Virus record (IMG/VR): IMGVR_UViG_3300027969_000365
Location: 1 to 27,160 of that record
Strand: one strand, 5' to 3'
DNA length: 27,160 bases
Source of the DNA: a virus
The notes under the pieces are model-generated. The model did no database searches. It was not told the origin of the DNA and worked only from the letters and a program-made list of their open reading frames with translations. This document shows, piece by piece, positions 6,835 to 14,337 of the stretch. How positions within the stretch are numbered: the first letter of the stretch is position 1; each line of letters starts with the position of its first letter. Made by a program: the position numbers and the translations under genes.

Positions 6835-7346
6835 GTCATCAATCTCAGATCAACTTTATCAGCAGCGTGAAGGCCAAATTCCCTGAGTTTTTTGTGGGTA
6901 GTCGAGTTTTGGAAGTTGGTTCATTGAACATCAACGGGACTGTGCGTGATTTCTTTGTAAATCCTGACGAGTATGTGGGCTGCGACTTAGGCGAGGGCAA
7001 GGGCGTAGACATTGTCTGTGCAGGGCATGAGTTGCCATATGCTGATGGATATTTTGATGTAGCCATATCGTGCGAGTGCTTTGAGCACGACCGGCACTGG
7101 CGTAAGACATTCTCAAAGATGATTGATTTAGTTGAGTTTGGAGGCTTGGTTGTATTTTCCTGCGCGACCACTGGCAGGCAGGAGCATGGGACAACGAGAA
7201 CGTCACCGACTGACGCGCCTTTTACCAATGACTACTACATGAACTTGGAAGCAGGACACTTTGGTTTGTTGGTGAAAAGGTTTTCACGGTATGAATTTAG
7301 CGAAAATCAGTCTCCAAGAGACTTGTATTTTTGGGGCATCAAATGA
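6831..7346 (+). CDS. SAM-dependent methyltransferase (class I), GTG start
   Basis: A 171-residue enzyme of the Methyltransf_11 type. Motif I is VLEVGSLNING (26-36), an acidic ribose-binding residue follows at D52 (YVGCDLGEG), then a post-motif YFDVAISCECFEH (74-86) and a GGLVVFS strand (104-110). The start is GTG at 6831, supported by AGGAG (6818-6822) 8 nt upstream and by the GTGA overlap with the preceding gene; an in-frame ATG at 6786 lacks a site. Tight coupling to the glycosyltransferase-like gene suggests that the two act on one product or pathway, for example a methylated sugar. The substrate is unknown. Confidence 0.8.
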   Translation: MSHQSQINFISSVKAKFPEFFVGSRVLEVGSLNINGTVRDFFVNPDEYVGCDLGEGKGVDIVCAGHELPYADGYFDVAISCECFEHDRHWRKTFSKMIDLVEFGGLVVFSCATTGRQEHGTTRTSPTDAPFTNDYYMNLEAGHFGLLVKRFSRYEFSENQSPRDLYFWGIK

Positions 7347-7633
7347 AGACAGCAGCTTGGCAACGTAAAGAGGGAAAGAGTCCAAGTGGCGGGTTAAATG
7401 CCAAGGGGCGCGCCAGCGCCAAGGCCGAGGGCATGAATCTGAAAGCGCCAGTGAAGTCTGGCGACAACCCGCGCAGGGCTTCATTCCTTGCGAGAATGGG
7501 CAATATGCCAGGTGCTGAGATGAAAGACGGTGAGCCAACGCGCTTGCTGCTGAGTTTGAAAGCCTGGGGCGCGTCAAGTAAGGTTGATGCACGAGCCAAG
7601 GCCAAAGCAATATCTGCAAGGAACAAGAAATGA
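7343..7633 (+). CDS. Small basic protein, DUF6321-like
   Basis: A 96-residue, strongly basic protein with start WQRKEGKSPSGGLNAKGRAS (5-24) and a later RRASFLARMGNMPG segment (about 49-62). These match the pattern I associate with DUF6321, a phage-enriched family of unknown function. The ATG at 7343 overlaps the methyltransferase stop (ATGA). An upstream in-frame ATG at 7331 is less likely. The gene ends in ATGA overlap with the portal gene, so it is co-translated with head genes. I am fairly sure of the gene and less sure of the family name. Confidence 0.8.
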   Translation: MKTAAWQRKEGKSPSGGLNAKGRASAKAEGMNLKAPVKSGDNPRRASFLARMGNMPGAEMKDGEPTRLLLSLKAWGASSKVDARAKAKAISARNKK

Positions 7634-9753
7634 ACATGAACGATATGCCAGTGACCACCGACGTGGCCGCCCAAGAGCAGATGGATGACACCGAACTTGA
7701 AGCGATCATTGGGCAAGACCTGACCGACGCCGTCAGTTATATCGACTCCGACATCTCGCCCATTCGGGCGATGGGTACTGCTTACTACCGAGGCGACCCG
7801 TTTGGGAACGAGGAAGATGGGCGAAGCCAAGTGGTAGCGATGGAGGTGCGCGACACAGTCAGCGCCATGATGCCTAGCCTGATGCGGGTGTTTTTCAGTA
7901 GCGAGAACACCGTTGAGTACGTCCCCGAGACACCGGCAGATGTTGAGTACGCCAAGCAAGCCACAGACTACGGCAACTTCATATTTAACTCGGACAACAA
8001 CGGGTTTATGACGACCTACGCCATCTTCAAAGATAGCCTGGTACGCAAGTGCGGAATTGCGAAATTCTGGTGGGAGGAGTCCGAGAAAGTTGATATTACC
8101 GACTTTAGCGGCCTGGATGACCAGACCCTGCAAATACTAATGCAGGAGCAGGCCGAGGTCAAGATTATTGTCAGCTACCCAGACCCTGATGCGCCTCCCA
8201 TGCAGCCGCAGATTGACCCTAATATGGGTCAGATGATGCCGCCTCCACCGGCTCCCATGCTGCACGACGTGCAACTCAAGCGCGTCACCAAGGACGGGCG
8301 CATCAAGATCATGGCAGTGCCACCAGAGGAGTTGCTGATTGACCGGCGTGCGCGATCCTTTGACGATTGCAGCCTGATCGCGCACCGCAAGATGGCGACA
8401 GTCGCTGAACTGATTGGGATGGGTTATGACGAGGACGAGGTGCTGGACAACGTCACCGCGTCTGACCTGGACGACAACGAGGAGTACCTGGCACGCCAGC
8501 CGTTGGCGACCGCTATCGGACAGACAGACAGTGCCAACCCTATGCAGCGCCGCGTCCTGTACATCGAAGCCTACGAGCGCATCGACTACGACGGTGACGG
8601 CATCCCCGAGTTGCGCAAAATCTGCTGCATGGGTTCTGGTTACAAGGTTGTGCGTAACTTGCCAGCGTCCCATATTCCATTCGTGGACTTCCCCTGCGAC
8701 CCCGAGCCACACACCAGCCCCATTGAGGCGATGTCCATATTCGACATCACGCACGACATCCAAGAGATCAAGTCCGAGATTCTGCGAAACACGCTGGATT
8801 CCCTGGCGCAGTCTATCCATCCACGCACTGCGGTGGTTGAGGGCCAGGTCAACATGGATGACGTGCTGAACAACGAGACCGGCGCGATCATTCGTATGCG
8901 TGCGCCTGGCATGGTGCAGCCGTTCTCTAGCCCGTTTGTGGGCCAGGCCGCGTTTCCCATGCTGGACTACATCGACCAGATCAAGGAAGACCGAACTGGC
9001 ATGAGCAAGGCCGCGATGGGATTAAATGCTGACGCATTGCAGTCCAGCACCAAGGCGGCGGTGGCCGCCACCATCAGCGCGTCCCAGGGCCGCATTGAAC
9101 TCACGGCGCGGATGATGGCCGAGGGCATGAAAAAGCTGTTCAAGGGCATCCTGTTCCTAATGGTGACTCACCAGGATAAGCCTCGCACGATCCGGTTGCG
9201 CGACAAGTTTGTGGAGATTGACCCCCGTGCTTGGAACGCCAACATGGACGTGAGCATCAACATCGGCCTGGGCAACGGCGACACCAACGAGCGCCTCCAG
9301 GCATTGATGATGATCAGCGGCAAGCAGCAGGAGGCGCTCACTCAGCTAGGCCCACAAAACCCACTGGTAAGCCCATCGATGTATGCCAGCACACTACGCA
9401 AAATCGTAGAACTTAGCGGGTTTAAGGACTCCAGCCAGTTCTTTAATGACGTCCCTGCCGACTACCAACCGCCAGCGCCGCCACCTCCTAAGCCGACACC
9501 GGAAGAAGTGCTGGCCGAGGTCCAGGCGAAGAGTATCGAGGCCGACATCCAGAAGAAGGCCGCCGAGTTGGAACTCAAGCGCGAACAGATGATCCGCGAC
9601 GATGATTTCCGACGCGACCAACTAGCGCAAGATGGTCTTCTGAAAAAATATGAAATAGAATTAAAGTACAACGCTCAAATAAGCAACGCTGAGATTCAAG
9701 CTGCAACCAGCATGAATCGAGAGGCAACCATCAACCAACCTGGAATGGCATGA
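7630..9753 (+). CDS. Portal protein
   Basis: A 707-residue protein forming the dodecameric channel at the head vertex through which DNA is packaged and ejected. The length fits large podovirus portals. Recognisable parts include the N-terminal AYYRGDPFGNEEDGRSQVV region (51-69), a Pro/Met-rich insertion (about 185-215), the conserved stem region beginning DITHDIQEIKSEILRNTLDS (about 373-392), and a long charged C-terminal helix from about 625, likely coiled-coil (barrel-like). It follows the terminase and accessory genes and precedes the scaffold and capsid genes, the standard order. It overlaps both neighbours by 4 bp (ATGA). Confidence 0.93.
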   Translation: MNMNDMPVTTDVAAQEQMDDTELEAIIGQDLTDAVSYIDSDISPIRAMGTAYYRGDPFGNEEDGRSQVVAMEVRDTVSAMMPSLMRVFFSSENTVEYVPETPADVEYAKQATDYGNFIFNSDNNGFMTTYAIFKDSLVRKCGIAKFWWEESEKVDITDFSGLDDQTLQILMQEQAEVKIIVSYPDPDAPPMQPQIDPNMGQMMPPPPAPMLHDVQLKRVTKDGRIKIMAVPPEELLIDRRARSFDDCSLIAHRKMATVAELIGMGYDEDEVLDNVTASDLDDNEEYLARQPLATAIGQTDSANPMQRRVLYIEAYERIDYDGDGIPELRKICCMGSGYKVVRNLPASHIPFVDFPCDPEPHTSPIEAMSIFDITHDIQEIKSEILRNTLDSLAQSIHPRTAVVEGQVNMDDVLNNETGAIIRMRAPGMVQPFSSPFVGQAAFPMLDYIDQIKEDRTGMSKAAMGLNADALQSSTKAAVAATISASQGRIELTARMMAEGMKKLFKGILFLMVTHQDKPRTIRLRDKFVEIDPRAWNANMDVSINIGLGNGDTNERLQALMMISGKQQEALTQLGPQNPLVSPSMYASTLRKIVELSGFKDSSQFFNDVPADYQPPAPPPPKPTPEEVLAEVQAKSIEADIQKKAAELELKREQMIRDDDFRRDQLAQDGLLKKYEIELKYNAQISNAEIQAATSMNREATINQPGMA

Positions 9754-10001
9754 CAGAACAAGTAATCCGCGCTGGCCGCAAGGCACAGGAACTTTTAGAG
9801 GACGAGACGTTCAATACGGCATTGAGCAAGATTGAAAACGACCAACTCTGGATTTTCAAGAGCAGCAAGCCCGAGGAATCCGCAAAACGCGAGATGGCCT
9901 GGTCCATGTTGAGGGCGATTGATAGCCTCAAAGGTGAACTGACAAAGACCATCGACAACGCAAAAGTGGCGCAACGCGCTGCGGAACGGGTTAATAAATG
10001 A
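9750..10001 (+). CDS. Small phage protein between portal and scaffold, unknown function
   Basis: An 83-residue, predicted all-helical, charged protein without signal peptide or membrane segment. It overlaps the portal stop (ATGA at 9750) and the scaffold start (ATGA at 9998), so it is translated in the middle of the head-assembly operon. I do not recognise a family. Its position suggests a role in head assembly, but the sequence itself does not show one. Confidence 0.8.
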   Translation: MTEQVIRAGRKAQELLEDETFNTALSKIENDQLWIFKSSKPEESAKREMAWSMLRAIDSLKGELTKTIDNAKVAQRAAERVNK

Positions 10002-10954
10002 CAGAATCACTCAATATGGACGCAGCAGTCCAGGCACTCACGGCCATACTTCCCGAAGAGGGAGAAAAGTCAACCGACGAGGCGTTATCTCAGGAAACTG
10101 AGGCGGCGGTGGATGAAGAATTGTCCGGTGATGCAGACGCATCGGACGATGAAACGCCTACCGAACAGTCGGAGGAAGATGAGGAATCAGAGGAGAGCGA
10201 AGAGCCGCAGACTTTCACCGTCAAAGTAGATGGCAAGGAAGTTACTGTAACGCTTGACGAACTCCAGCAAGGTTACTCACGCACTCAAGACTACACGCGG
10301 AAAACCCAGCAGATTGCCGAGGTGCGCAAGCAAGTCGAGCAAGAAAGCCAGGCCATCCGCGCCGAGCGTGCGCAGTACGCTCAATTGTTAGGAGCATTGG
10401 AGCAGCAAGTTCAGCAGGCGGCAGCGCCTCAAATCGATTGGGACCGTCTTTATCAAGAAGACCCCATCGAGTGGGTGAGGCAGAAAGAGTTAGTGCGTGA
10501 GAACCAGGCCAAGTACGCCGCTATTCAGAGCGAACAGCAGCGACTTGCAGAAATCTCTAACTATGAACAAGCGCAGTCTATGCAGGCATTTCTTGCTCAA
10601 GAGCAAGACAAATTAATGGAAGTCCTACCCGAGTGGAAAGACCCCGTCAAGGCCAAGGCAGAGAAAGCGTTACTCATTGAATTCGGCCAGAAGGCAGGAT
10701 TCCAGCCTGATGAATTGAAGAACATTTTTGACCACCGTGTCGTAAGCGTGTTGCGTAAAGCGGCACTGTACGAGCAGATGATGTCCAAGCGGGGCAACAT
10801 CAAGCCGGTGACTAACAATGGCCCAAGACCAGCCAAGCCAGGAGCAGCGGGTCGAGTCTCCACAACAAGCGAGTCAACGCGTGCAAAACAACGTCTTGCA
10901 AAAAGTGGTCGCGTCCAAGACGCGGTCTCCGCAATTGAACTTTTATTAAAGTGA
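9998..10954 (+). CDS. Capsid scaffolding protein
   Basis: A 318-residue protein that would guide prohead assembly and then leave or be degraded. It has the usual scaffold architecture: a very acidic, disordered N-terminus (residues about 20-70, rich in Glu/Asp/Ser); a short conserved strand segment TFTVKVDGKEVTVTLDEL; the signature QGYSRTQDYTRKTQ (about 90-103); long coiled-coil helices rich in Gln/Glu/Ala (about 105-245); and a basic C-terminal helix that in scaffolds binds the coat. It directly precedes the major capsid gene. The start overlaps the previous stop (ATGA). Confidence 0.9.
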   Translation: MTESLNMDAAVQALTAILPEEGEKSTDEALSQETEAAVDEELSGDADASDDETPTEQSEEDEESEESEEPQTFTVKVDGKEVTVTLDELQQGYSRTQDYTRKTQQIAEVRKQVEQESQAIRAERAQYAQLLGALEQQVQQAAAPQIDWDRLYQEDPIEWVRQKELVRENQAKYAAIQSEQQRLAEISNYEQAQSMQAFLAQEQDKLMEVLPEWKDPVKAKAEKALLIEFGQKAGFQPDELKNIFDHRVVSVLRKAALYEQMMSKRGNIKPVTNNGPRPAKPGAAGRVSTTSESTRAKQRLAKSGRVQDAVSAIELLLK

Positions 10955-10961
10955 GTAAATC

Positions 10962-11924
10962 ATGGCAATCGTAACTAATACTTTCACCACCTTTGACGCC
11001 AAAGGTATCCGTGAAGACCTGTCCAACATCATCACCAATATCGCACCCGAAGAAACTCCCTACATGAGTAACATCGGACGTGAGTCAATCAGCAATTCGC
11101 TGTTTGAATTCCAAAGCGATACCCTGGCGGCAGCAGCGGCTAACAAGCAGATTGAGGGTGACGATGTCGCCTCTTTTGACGCTGTTACCGCAACCGTTCG
11201 CCTGCAAAACTACGCTCAGATTTCGCGCAAGACAATCATCTTGTCCGCGACTGAAGAGGTGGTTAACAAGGCTGGCCGTCGCAGCGAACTGGCTTACCAG
11301 ATCGCCAAGCGTAGCGCCGAACTGAAACGCGACCAAGAGTTCACCATGCTGAACGGCGCTGTGGCTGCTGCTGGTAGCACCAGCACCGCACGCGGTACTG
11401 CATCTTTGGGCGCGTGGGTCAAGACCAACGTAGACAAGCAGACTGATGGTACTAACCCATCCTATACCACGCTGCCAAGCAGCGCCCGTACTGACGGCAC
11501 TGTGCGCACTTTCACTGAGACCATTCTCAAGAATGTGATTCAGCAAGTGTGGGCTGCTGGTGGTTCGCCTAAGATTCTAATGACCGGCCCTGTTAACAAG
11601 CAGCGCGTCAGCGGATTCTCTGGTATCGCCTCTAGCCGTTTCAACATCAACGGCGGTGAAAAACCTGCGACATTGATCGGCGCGGTTGATTTATACGTCA
11701 GCGATTTCGGGACAGTGGCCGTTATAGCGAACAGGTTCCAACGTGAGCGTGATGCATGGGTACTCGATCCTGAGTACGCCAAGATGGTTGTGCTGCGTCC
11801 TTACCAGCAAATTGAACTTGCTAAGACCGGCGACGCTGAGAAGCGTATGTTGCTGGTGGAGTGGGGTCACAAGGTGCTGGCCGAGAACGCCCACGGCCTG
11901 GCTGCTGACCTGATTACGTCGTAA
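10962..11924 (+). CDS. Major capsid protein (SU10 / DUF5309 type)
   Basis: A 320-residue HK97-fold coat protein. The N-terminus TNTFTTFDAKGIREDLSNII, the APEETPYMSNIG segment (about 29-40) and the C-terminal LVEWGHKVLAENAHGLAADL fit the DUF5309 family, named after the capsid of phage SU10. It contains a Gly/Ala/Ser/Thr-rich central loop (about 128-170). It follows the scaffold by 7 bp and is closed by an intrinsic terminator, a common way to end a highly expressed head operon. The name comes from recognised family features; the fold was not computed. Confidence 0.9.
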   Translation: MAIVTNTFTTFDAKGIREDLSNIITNIAPEETPYMSNIGRESISNSLFEFQSDTLAAAAANKQIEGDDVASFDAVTATVRLQNYAQISRKTIILSATEEVVNKAGRRSELAYQIAKRSAELKRDQEFTMLNGAVAAAGSTSTARGTASLGAWVKTNVDKQTDGTNPSYTTLPSSARTDGTVRTFTETILKNVIQQVWAAGGSPKILMTGPVNKQRVSGFSGIASSRFNINGGEKPATLIGAVDLYVSDFGTVAVIANRFQRERDAWVLDPEYAKMVVLRPYQQIELAKTGDAEKRMLLVEWGHKVLAENAHGLAADLITS

Positions 11925-11932
11925 TCAACTAG

Positions 11933-11962
11933 AAGGGATCAGGGCAACCTGGTCCCTTTTTT
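11933..11962 (+). terminator. Rho-independent terminator after the capsid gene
   Basis: AAGGGATCAGG (11933-11943) pairs along its whole length with CCTGGTCCCTT (11948-11958), with one U-G wobble. The loop is GCAA, a stable GNRA-type tetraloop, and a run of six T follows (11957-11962). It ends only 5 bp before the ATG of the next gene. Confidence 0.93.
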
Positions 11963-11967
11963 AACGC

Positions 11968-12282
11968 ATGAACAATCAAGTATTTGACGATAACAAGGAA
12001 GCGGGTATTACCCGCTTTTGGCATTACAACGATGAAACCGGCCAGGCAACAATTCAGACTCAGCAGGATGTCACAGCAGTTGTTGAAGCGAACAAGGCAG
12101 ATTTCAACCATGTAGATGAGCGTGCAAACTGGAAGGGCGAGTGGCATCACGTTGCCAGCATTCCAGAAGGCGTCTACTACAAACTCAAGGCCGAGGGCAA
12201 GCTGGATGATCAGGCGTACATGAAACGCTGGCTCAATGACCCCGACAACAGATTTTTTAGAACGAGACCTGGACAAGTATGA
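11968..12282 (+). CDS. Phage protein of unknown function
   Basis: A 104-residue soluble protein with a central motif DERANWKGEWHHVASIP (about 50-66) and a charged C-terminus. I have seen proteins of this type beside capsid genes in tailed phages, without an assigned function. It starts 5 bp after the capsid terminator and has no Shine-Dalgarno, so it must be translated from read-through transcripts, from a leaderless message, or by another route. It overlaps the next gene by 4 bp (ATGA). Possible roles near the head-tail joint are inference from position only. Confidence 0.75.
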   Translation: MNNQVFDDNKEAGITRFWHYNDETGQATIQTQQDVTAVVEANKADFNHVDERANWKGEWHHVASIPEGVYYKLKAEGKLDDQAYMKRWLNDPDNRFFRTRPGQV

Positions 12283-12944
12283 ATAACTACATTGCAGTCT
12301 GCACTCCAGCGCGGGACATGGTTCACGCCAACTTTACCTATTGCCTGGTGAATATGGTTTGCTACCACACGTTGAACACGACAGATGCAGTGAGTTTGAA
12401 AATCATGCAGGGTACGCTGATACAGAACCAGCGTGCTGATCTAGCGCTGGATGCGATGGCCGAGGGCTGCAGCCATATCCTGTTCATCGACTCCGATATG
12501 ACATTCCCCCAAGACATGATTGAGCGTCTGCTCAAGCACGATCTGGACATCGTGGCGACTAACTGCGCACGCCGACGTATCCCTACAGGTCCGACTGCCC
12601 AGAAGTACGATTCTGATGGAAAGCGCGAATTGATTTACACCATGCCCGAGTCAACCGGCATTGAGGAAGTTGGTAGCATCGGCATGGGCGTGATGCTGAT
12701 CAAGCGCAACGTATTTGAGAAGCTAACAGAACCTTGGTTCGAGACACCTTGGCGCACTGACGCCAGAGGCTACATCGGAGAGGACATCTTCTTCTGCCGC
12801 AAGGCGCAGGACGCAGGGTATAAAATCTACATAGACCACGACGTGAGCAAAGAGATCGGCCACATTGGGACGTTTGAATTCAAGCACGACCACACCTGGA
12901 TGATGCGCGACATCGAGAAGGAAAAGGCAGAGCATGGCACTTAG
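12279..12944 (+). CDS. Glycosyltransferase-like protein (GT-A type)
   Basis: A 221-residue enzyme-like protein. It has the strand and DxD metal/nucleotide-sugar motif ILFIDSDMTFP (67-77, D71 and D73), an ATNCARRRIPTGP segment (93-105), a GMGVMLIKRNVF stretch (135-146), the catalytic-region motif GEDIFFCRKAQDAG (167-180) and a metal-site-like His in GHIGTFE (H195). This is a good match to the compact GT-A glycosyltransferases common in tailed phages. It sits between the capsid and adaptor genes, coupled to both, so it may glycosylate a virion component; the acceptor is not shown. It is the second such gene in the window and is not closely similar to the one at 6139. Confidence 0.8.
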   Translation: MNNYIAVCTPARDMVHANFTYCLVNMVCYHTLNTTDAVSLKIMQGTLIQNQRADLALDAMAEGCSHILFIDSDMTFPQDMIERLLKHDLDIVATNCARRRIPTGPTAQKYDSDGKRELIYTMPESTGIEEVGSIGMGVMLIKRNVFEKLTEPWFETPWRTDARGYIGEDIFFCRKAQDAGYKIYIDHDVSKEIGHIGTFEFKHDHTWMMRDIEKEKAEHGT

Positions 12945-13554
12945 CACCTACGCTGAACTAAAAGCCTCGGTTGCCGATTGGCTCAACCGTAGCGATCTCA
13001 CATCTGCCATTACCGACTTTGTCTCTCTTGCTGAAGCGCAGATGGAGCGCACATTGCGCACCACTCAGATGATTACACGCGCTACAGCCACCATCGATGC
13101 CGAGTACAACTCAACGCCAAGCGACTTCTTAGAGGCGCGGACGTTCAAGATGGACACCAACCCAGTTAGCCCGTTGCAGTTTGAGACTATCGACAGTCTG
13201 GATGACTTACTGACAATTTATACATCTAGCGGGAAGCCTAAGTTTTTTGGCGTTGTCGGGTCTCAGATTCGCGTTGTCCCCATTCCAGATTCTAGCTACA
13301 CCGGAGAGTTGATCTACTACAGCAAACTCGCCAAGCTATCCACGTCCAACACTACCAATTGGCTGCTTACCAAAGCGCCTGACGTGTACCTGTACGGTTC
13401 ACTGCTCCAAGCTGCACCATACCTACAGGATGACGCAAGAATTCAAGTGTGGGCTGGCTTGTACCAGAGAGGTATTGAAGAACTGCAAATTGCAGATGAG
13501 CGCGGAGCGACTAGCGGTGGCGCTCTAAAGTCACGCGCAAGGTCTTTCGGTTAA
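12934..13554 (+). CDS. Head-to-tail adaptor protein (SU10-type)
   Basis: A 206-residue protein that would sit beneath the portal and attach the tail. The start LSTYAELKASVADWLNRSDL, the FVSLAEAQMERTLRT helix (about 29-43), the central PSDFLEARTFK strand segment and the C-terminal YLYGSLLQAAPYLQDD helix (about 151-166) match the phage adaptor family seen together with SU10-type capsids. It overlaps the previous gene by 11 bp and has AAGG upstream. The combination with portal, capsid and nozzle-like genes supports a podovirus head-tail joint. Confidence 0.85.
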   Translation: MALSTYAELKASVADWLNRSDLTSAITDFVSLAEAQMERTLRTTQMITRATATIDAEYNSTPSDFLEARTFKMDTNPVSPLQFETIDSLDDLLTIYTSSGKPKFFGVVGSQIRVVPIPDSSYTGELIYYSKLAKLSTSNTTNWLLTKAPDVYLYGSLLQAAPYLQDDARIQVWAGLYQRGIEELQIADERGATSGGALKSRARSFG

Positions 13555-13579
13555 AATTTTCCCAGTTTTGGAGAACAAA

Positions 13580-14134
13580 ATGCAATCTGAACGCATCAAC
13601 AGTAAAGACGCCGCAAGCGTAGTAATTTCACGCCAATCCGACATGAATGAAAGCATCGGCATCACCGGTTCTTATGAATTGACTTGCTTTGACAAGGATG
13701 GCAATCTGAAGTGGTCACAGCAAATAAAAAATTTGGTGGTGACTGTTGGTAAGAATGACTTGTTAGACAAGTATTTTGCTGGCTCTGCTTACACCGCAGC
13801 CTGGTACGTTGGCTTAGTTGATGGAGCCTCTACCCCAACCTATGCCGCTGGTGACACTATGTCCTCGCACGCTGGCTGGAGCGAGACTGTTCCTTACTCC
13901 AATGCAACCCGTCCATCGGTAGCATGGAACGCGGCCGCATCTGGTTCTAAGGCATCCACCGCTACATCTTTCACAATTAACGCCACAGCTACCGTGGCTG
14001 GTGCATTTCTGACCACTGTAAGCACTAAATCGGGTACTACGGGTATTTTGTACTCTGCTGGTAGCTTTACTGGTGGCAATCGTTCTATCGCCTCTGGTGA
14101 CACCTTGAACGTCACCTATACCGCGTCGGTCTAA
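13580..14134 (+). CDS. Putative virion structural protein
   Basis: A 184-residue protein. Residues about 25-60 form strands with an ELTCFDKDGNLKWSQQIKNL motif, followed by a Gly/Ser/Thr/Ala-rich beta domain ending in DTLNVTYTASV, the composition of phage decoration or tail appendage domains. The ATG at 13580 is chosen because GGAG (13570-13573) lies 6 nt upstream; a TTG at 13568 is in frame but overlaps that site. It lies between the adaptor and the fibre genes. The exact role (head decoration or tail attachment) is unknown. Confidence 0.75.
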   Translation: MQSERINSKDAASVVISRQSDMNESIGITGSYELTCFDKDGNLKWSQQIKNLVVTVGKNDLLDKYFAGSAYTAAWYVGLVDGASTPTYAAGDTMSSHAGWSETVPYSNATRPSVAWNAAASGSKASTATSFTINATATVAGAFLTTVSTKSGTTGILYSAGSFTGGNRSIASGDTLNVTYTASV

Positions 14135-14144
14135 GGAATTATTT

Positions 14145-14321
14145 ATGACATTCAAGACAGGCGATAGCGTGATCATTAGCGGAACATCCATGATCGGCAC
14201 AATTGTGGTCGGTGCAGTTGTAGATGACGAGTCCACCTTGCTGTTCAAGGTTCAATACACCGATCAATACAACCAGGCACAAGAGCGTTTCTTCAAAGAA
14301 AACGAACTTGTCGCAATCTGA
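14145..14321 (+). CDS. Small beta-rich protein (SH3/KOW-like pattern)
   Basis: A 58-residue protein with AAGGA (14133-14137) about 7 nt upstream of the ATG. The sequence alternates hydrophobic and polar residues, with GDSVIISG at the start, a repeated GTIVVGAVVDDES turn, VQYTDQYNQ and a final RFFKENELV. This pattern recalls small SH3- or KOW-like barrels in which a protein-binding or nucleic-acid-binding surface is formed. I do not recognise a named family. It sits between structural genes and is evidently translated within the same operon. Confidence 0.7.
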   Translation: MTFKTGDSVIISGTSMIGTIVVGAVVDDESTLLFKVQYTDQYNQAQERFFKENELVAI

Positions 14322-14337
14322 ACTATAGGAGTCTTTA

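Noticed and set aside
7339-8133. 264-codon frame on the minus strand
   Set aside because: It is antisense to the DUF6321-like and portal genes, where codon bias opens the complementary frame; no promoter, ribosome-binding site or recognisable domain supports it.
8137-8820. 227-codon frame on the minus strand
   Set aside because: Antisense shadow of the portal gene, with repetitive His/Val/Leu/Arg composition and no supporting signal.
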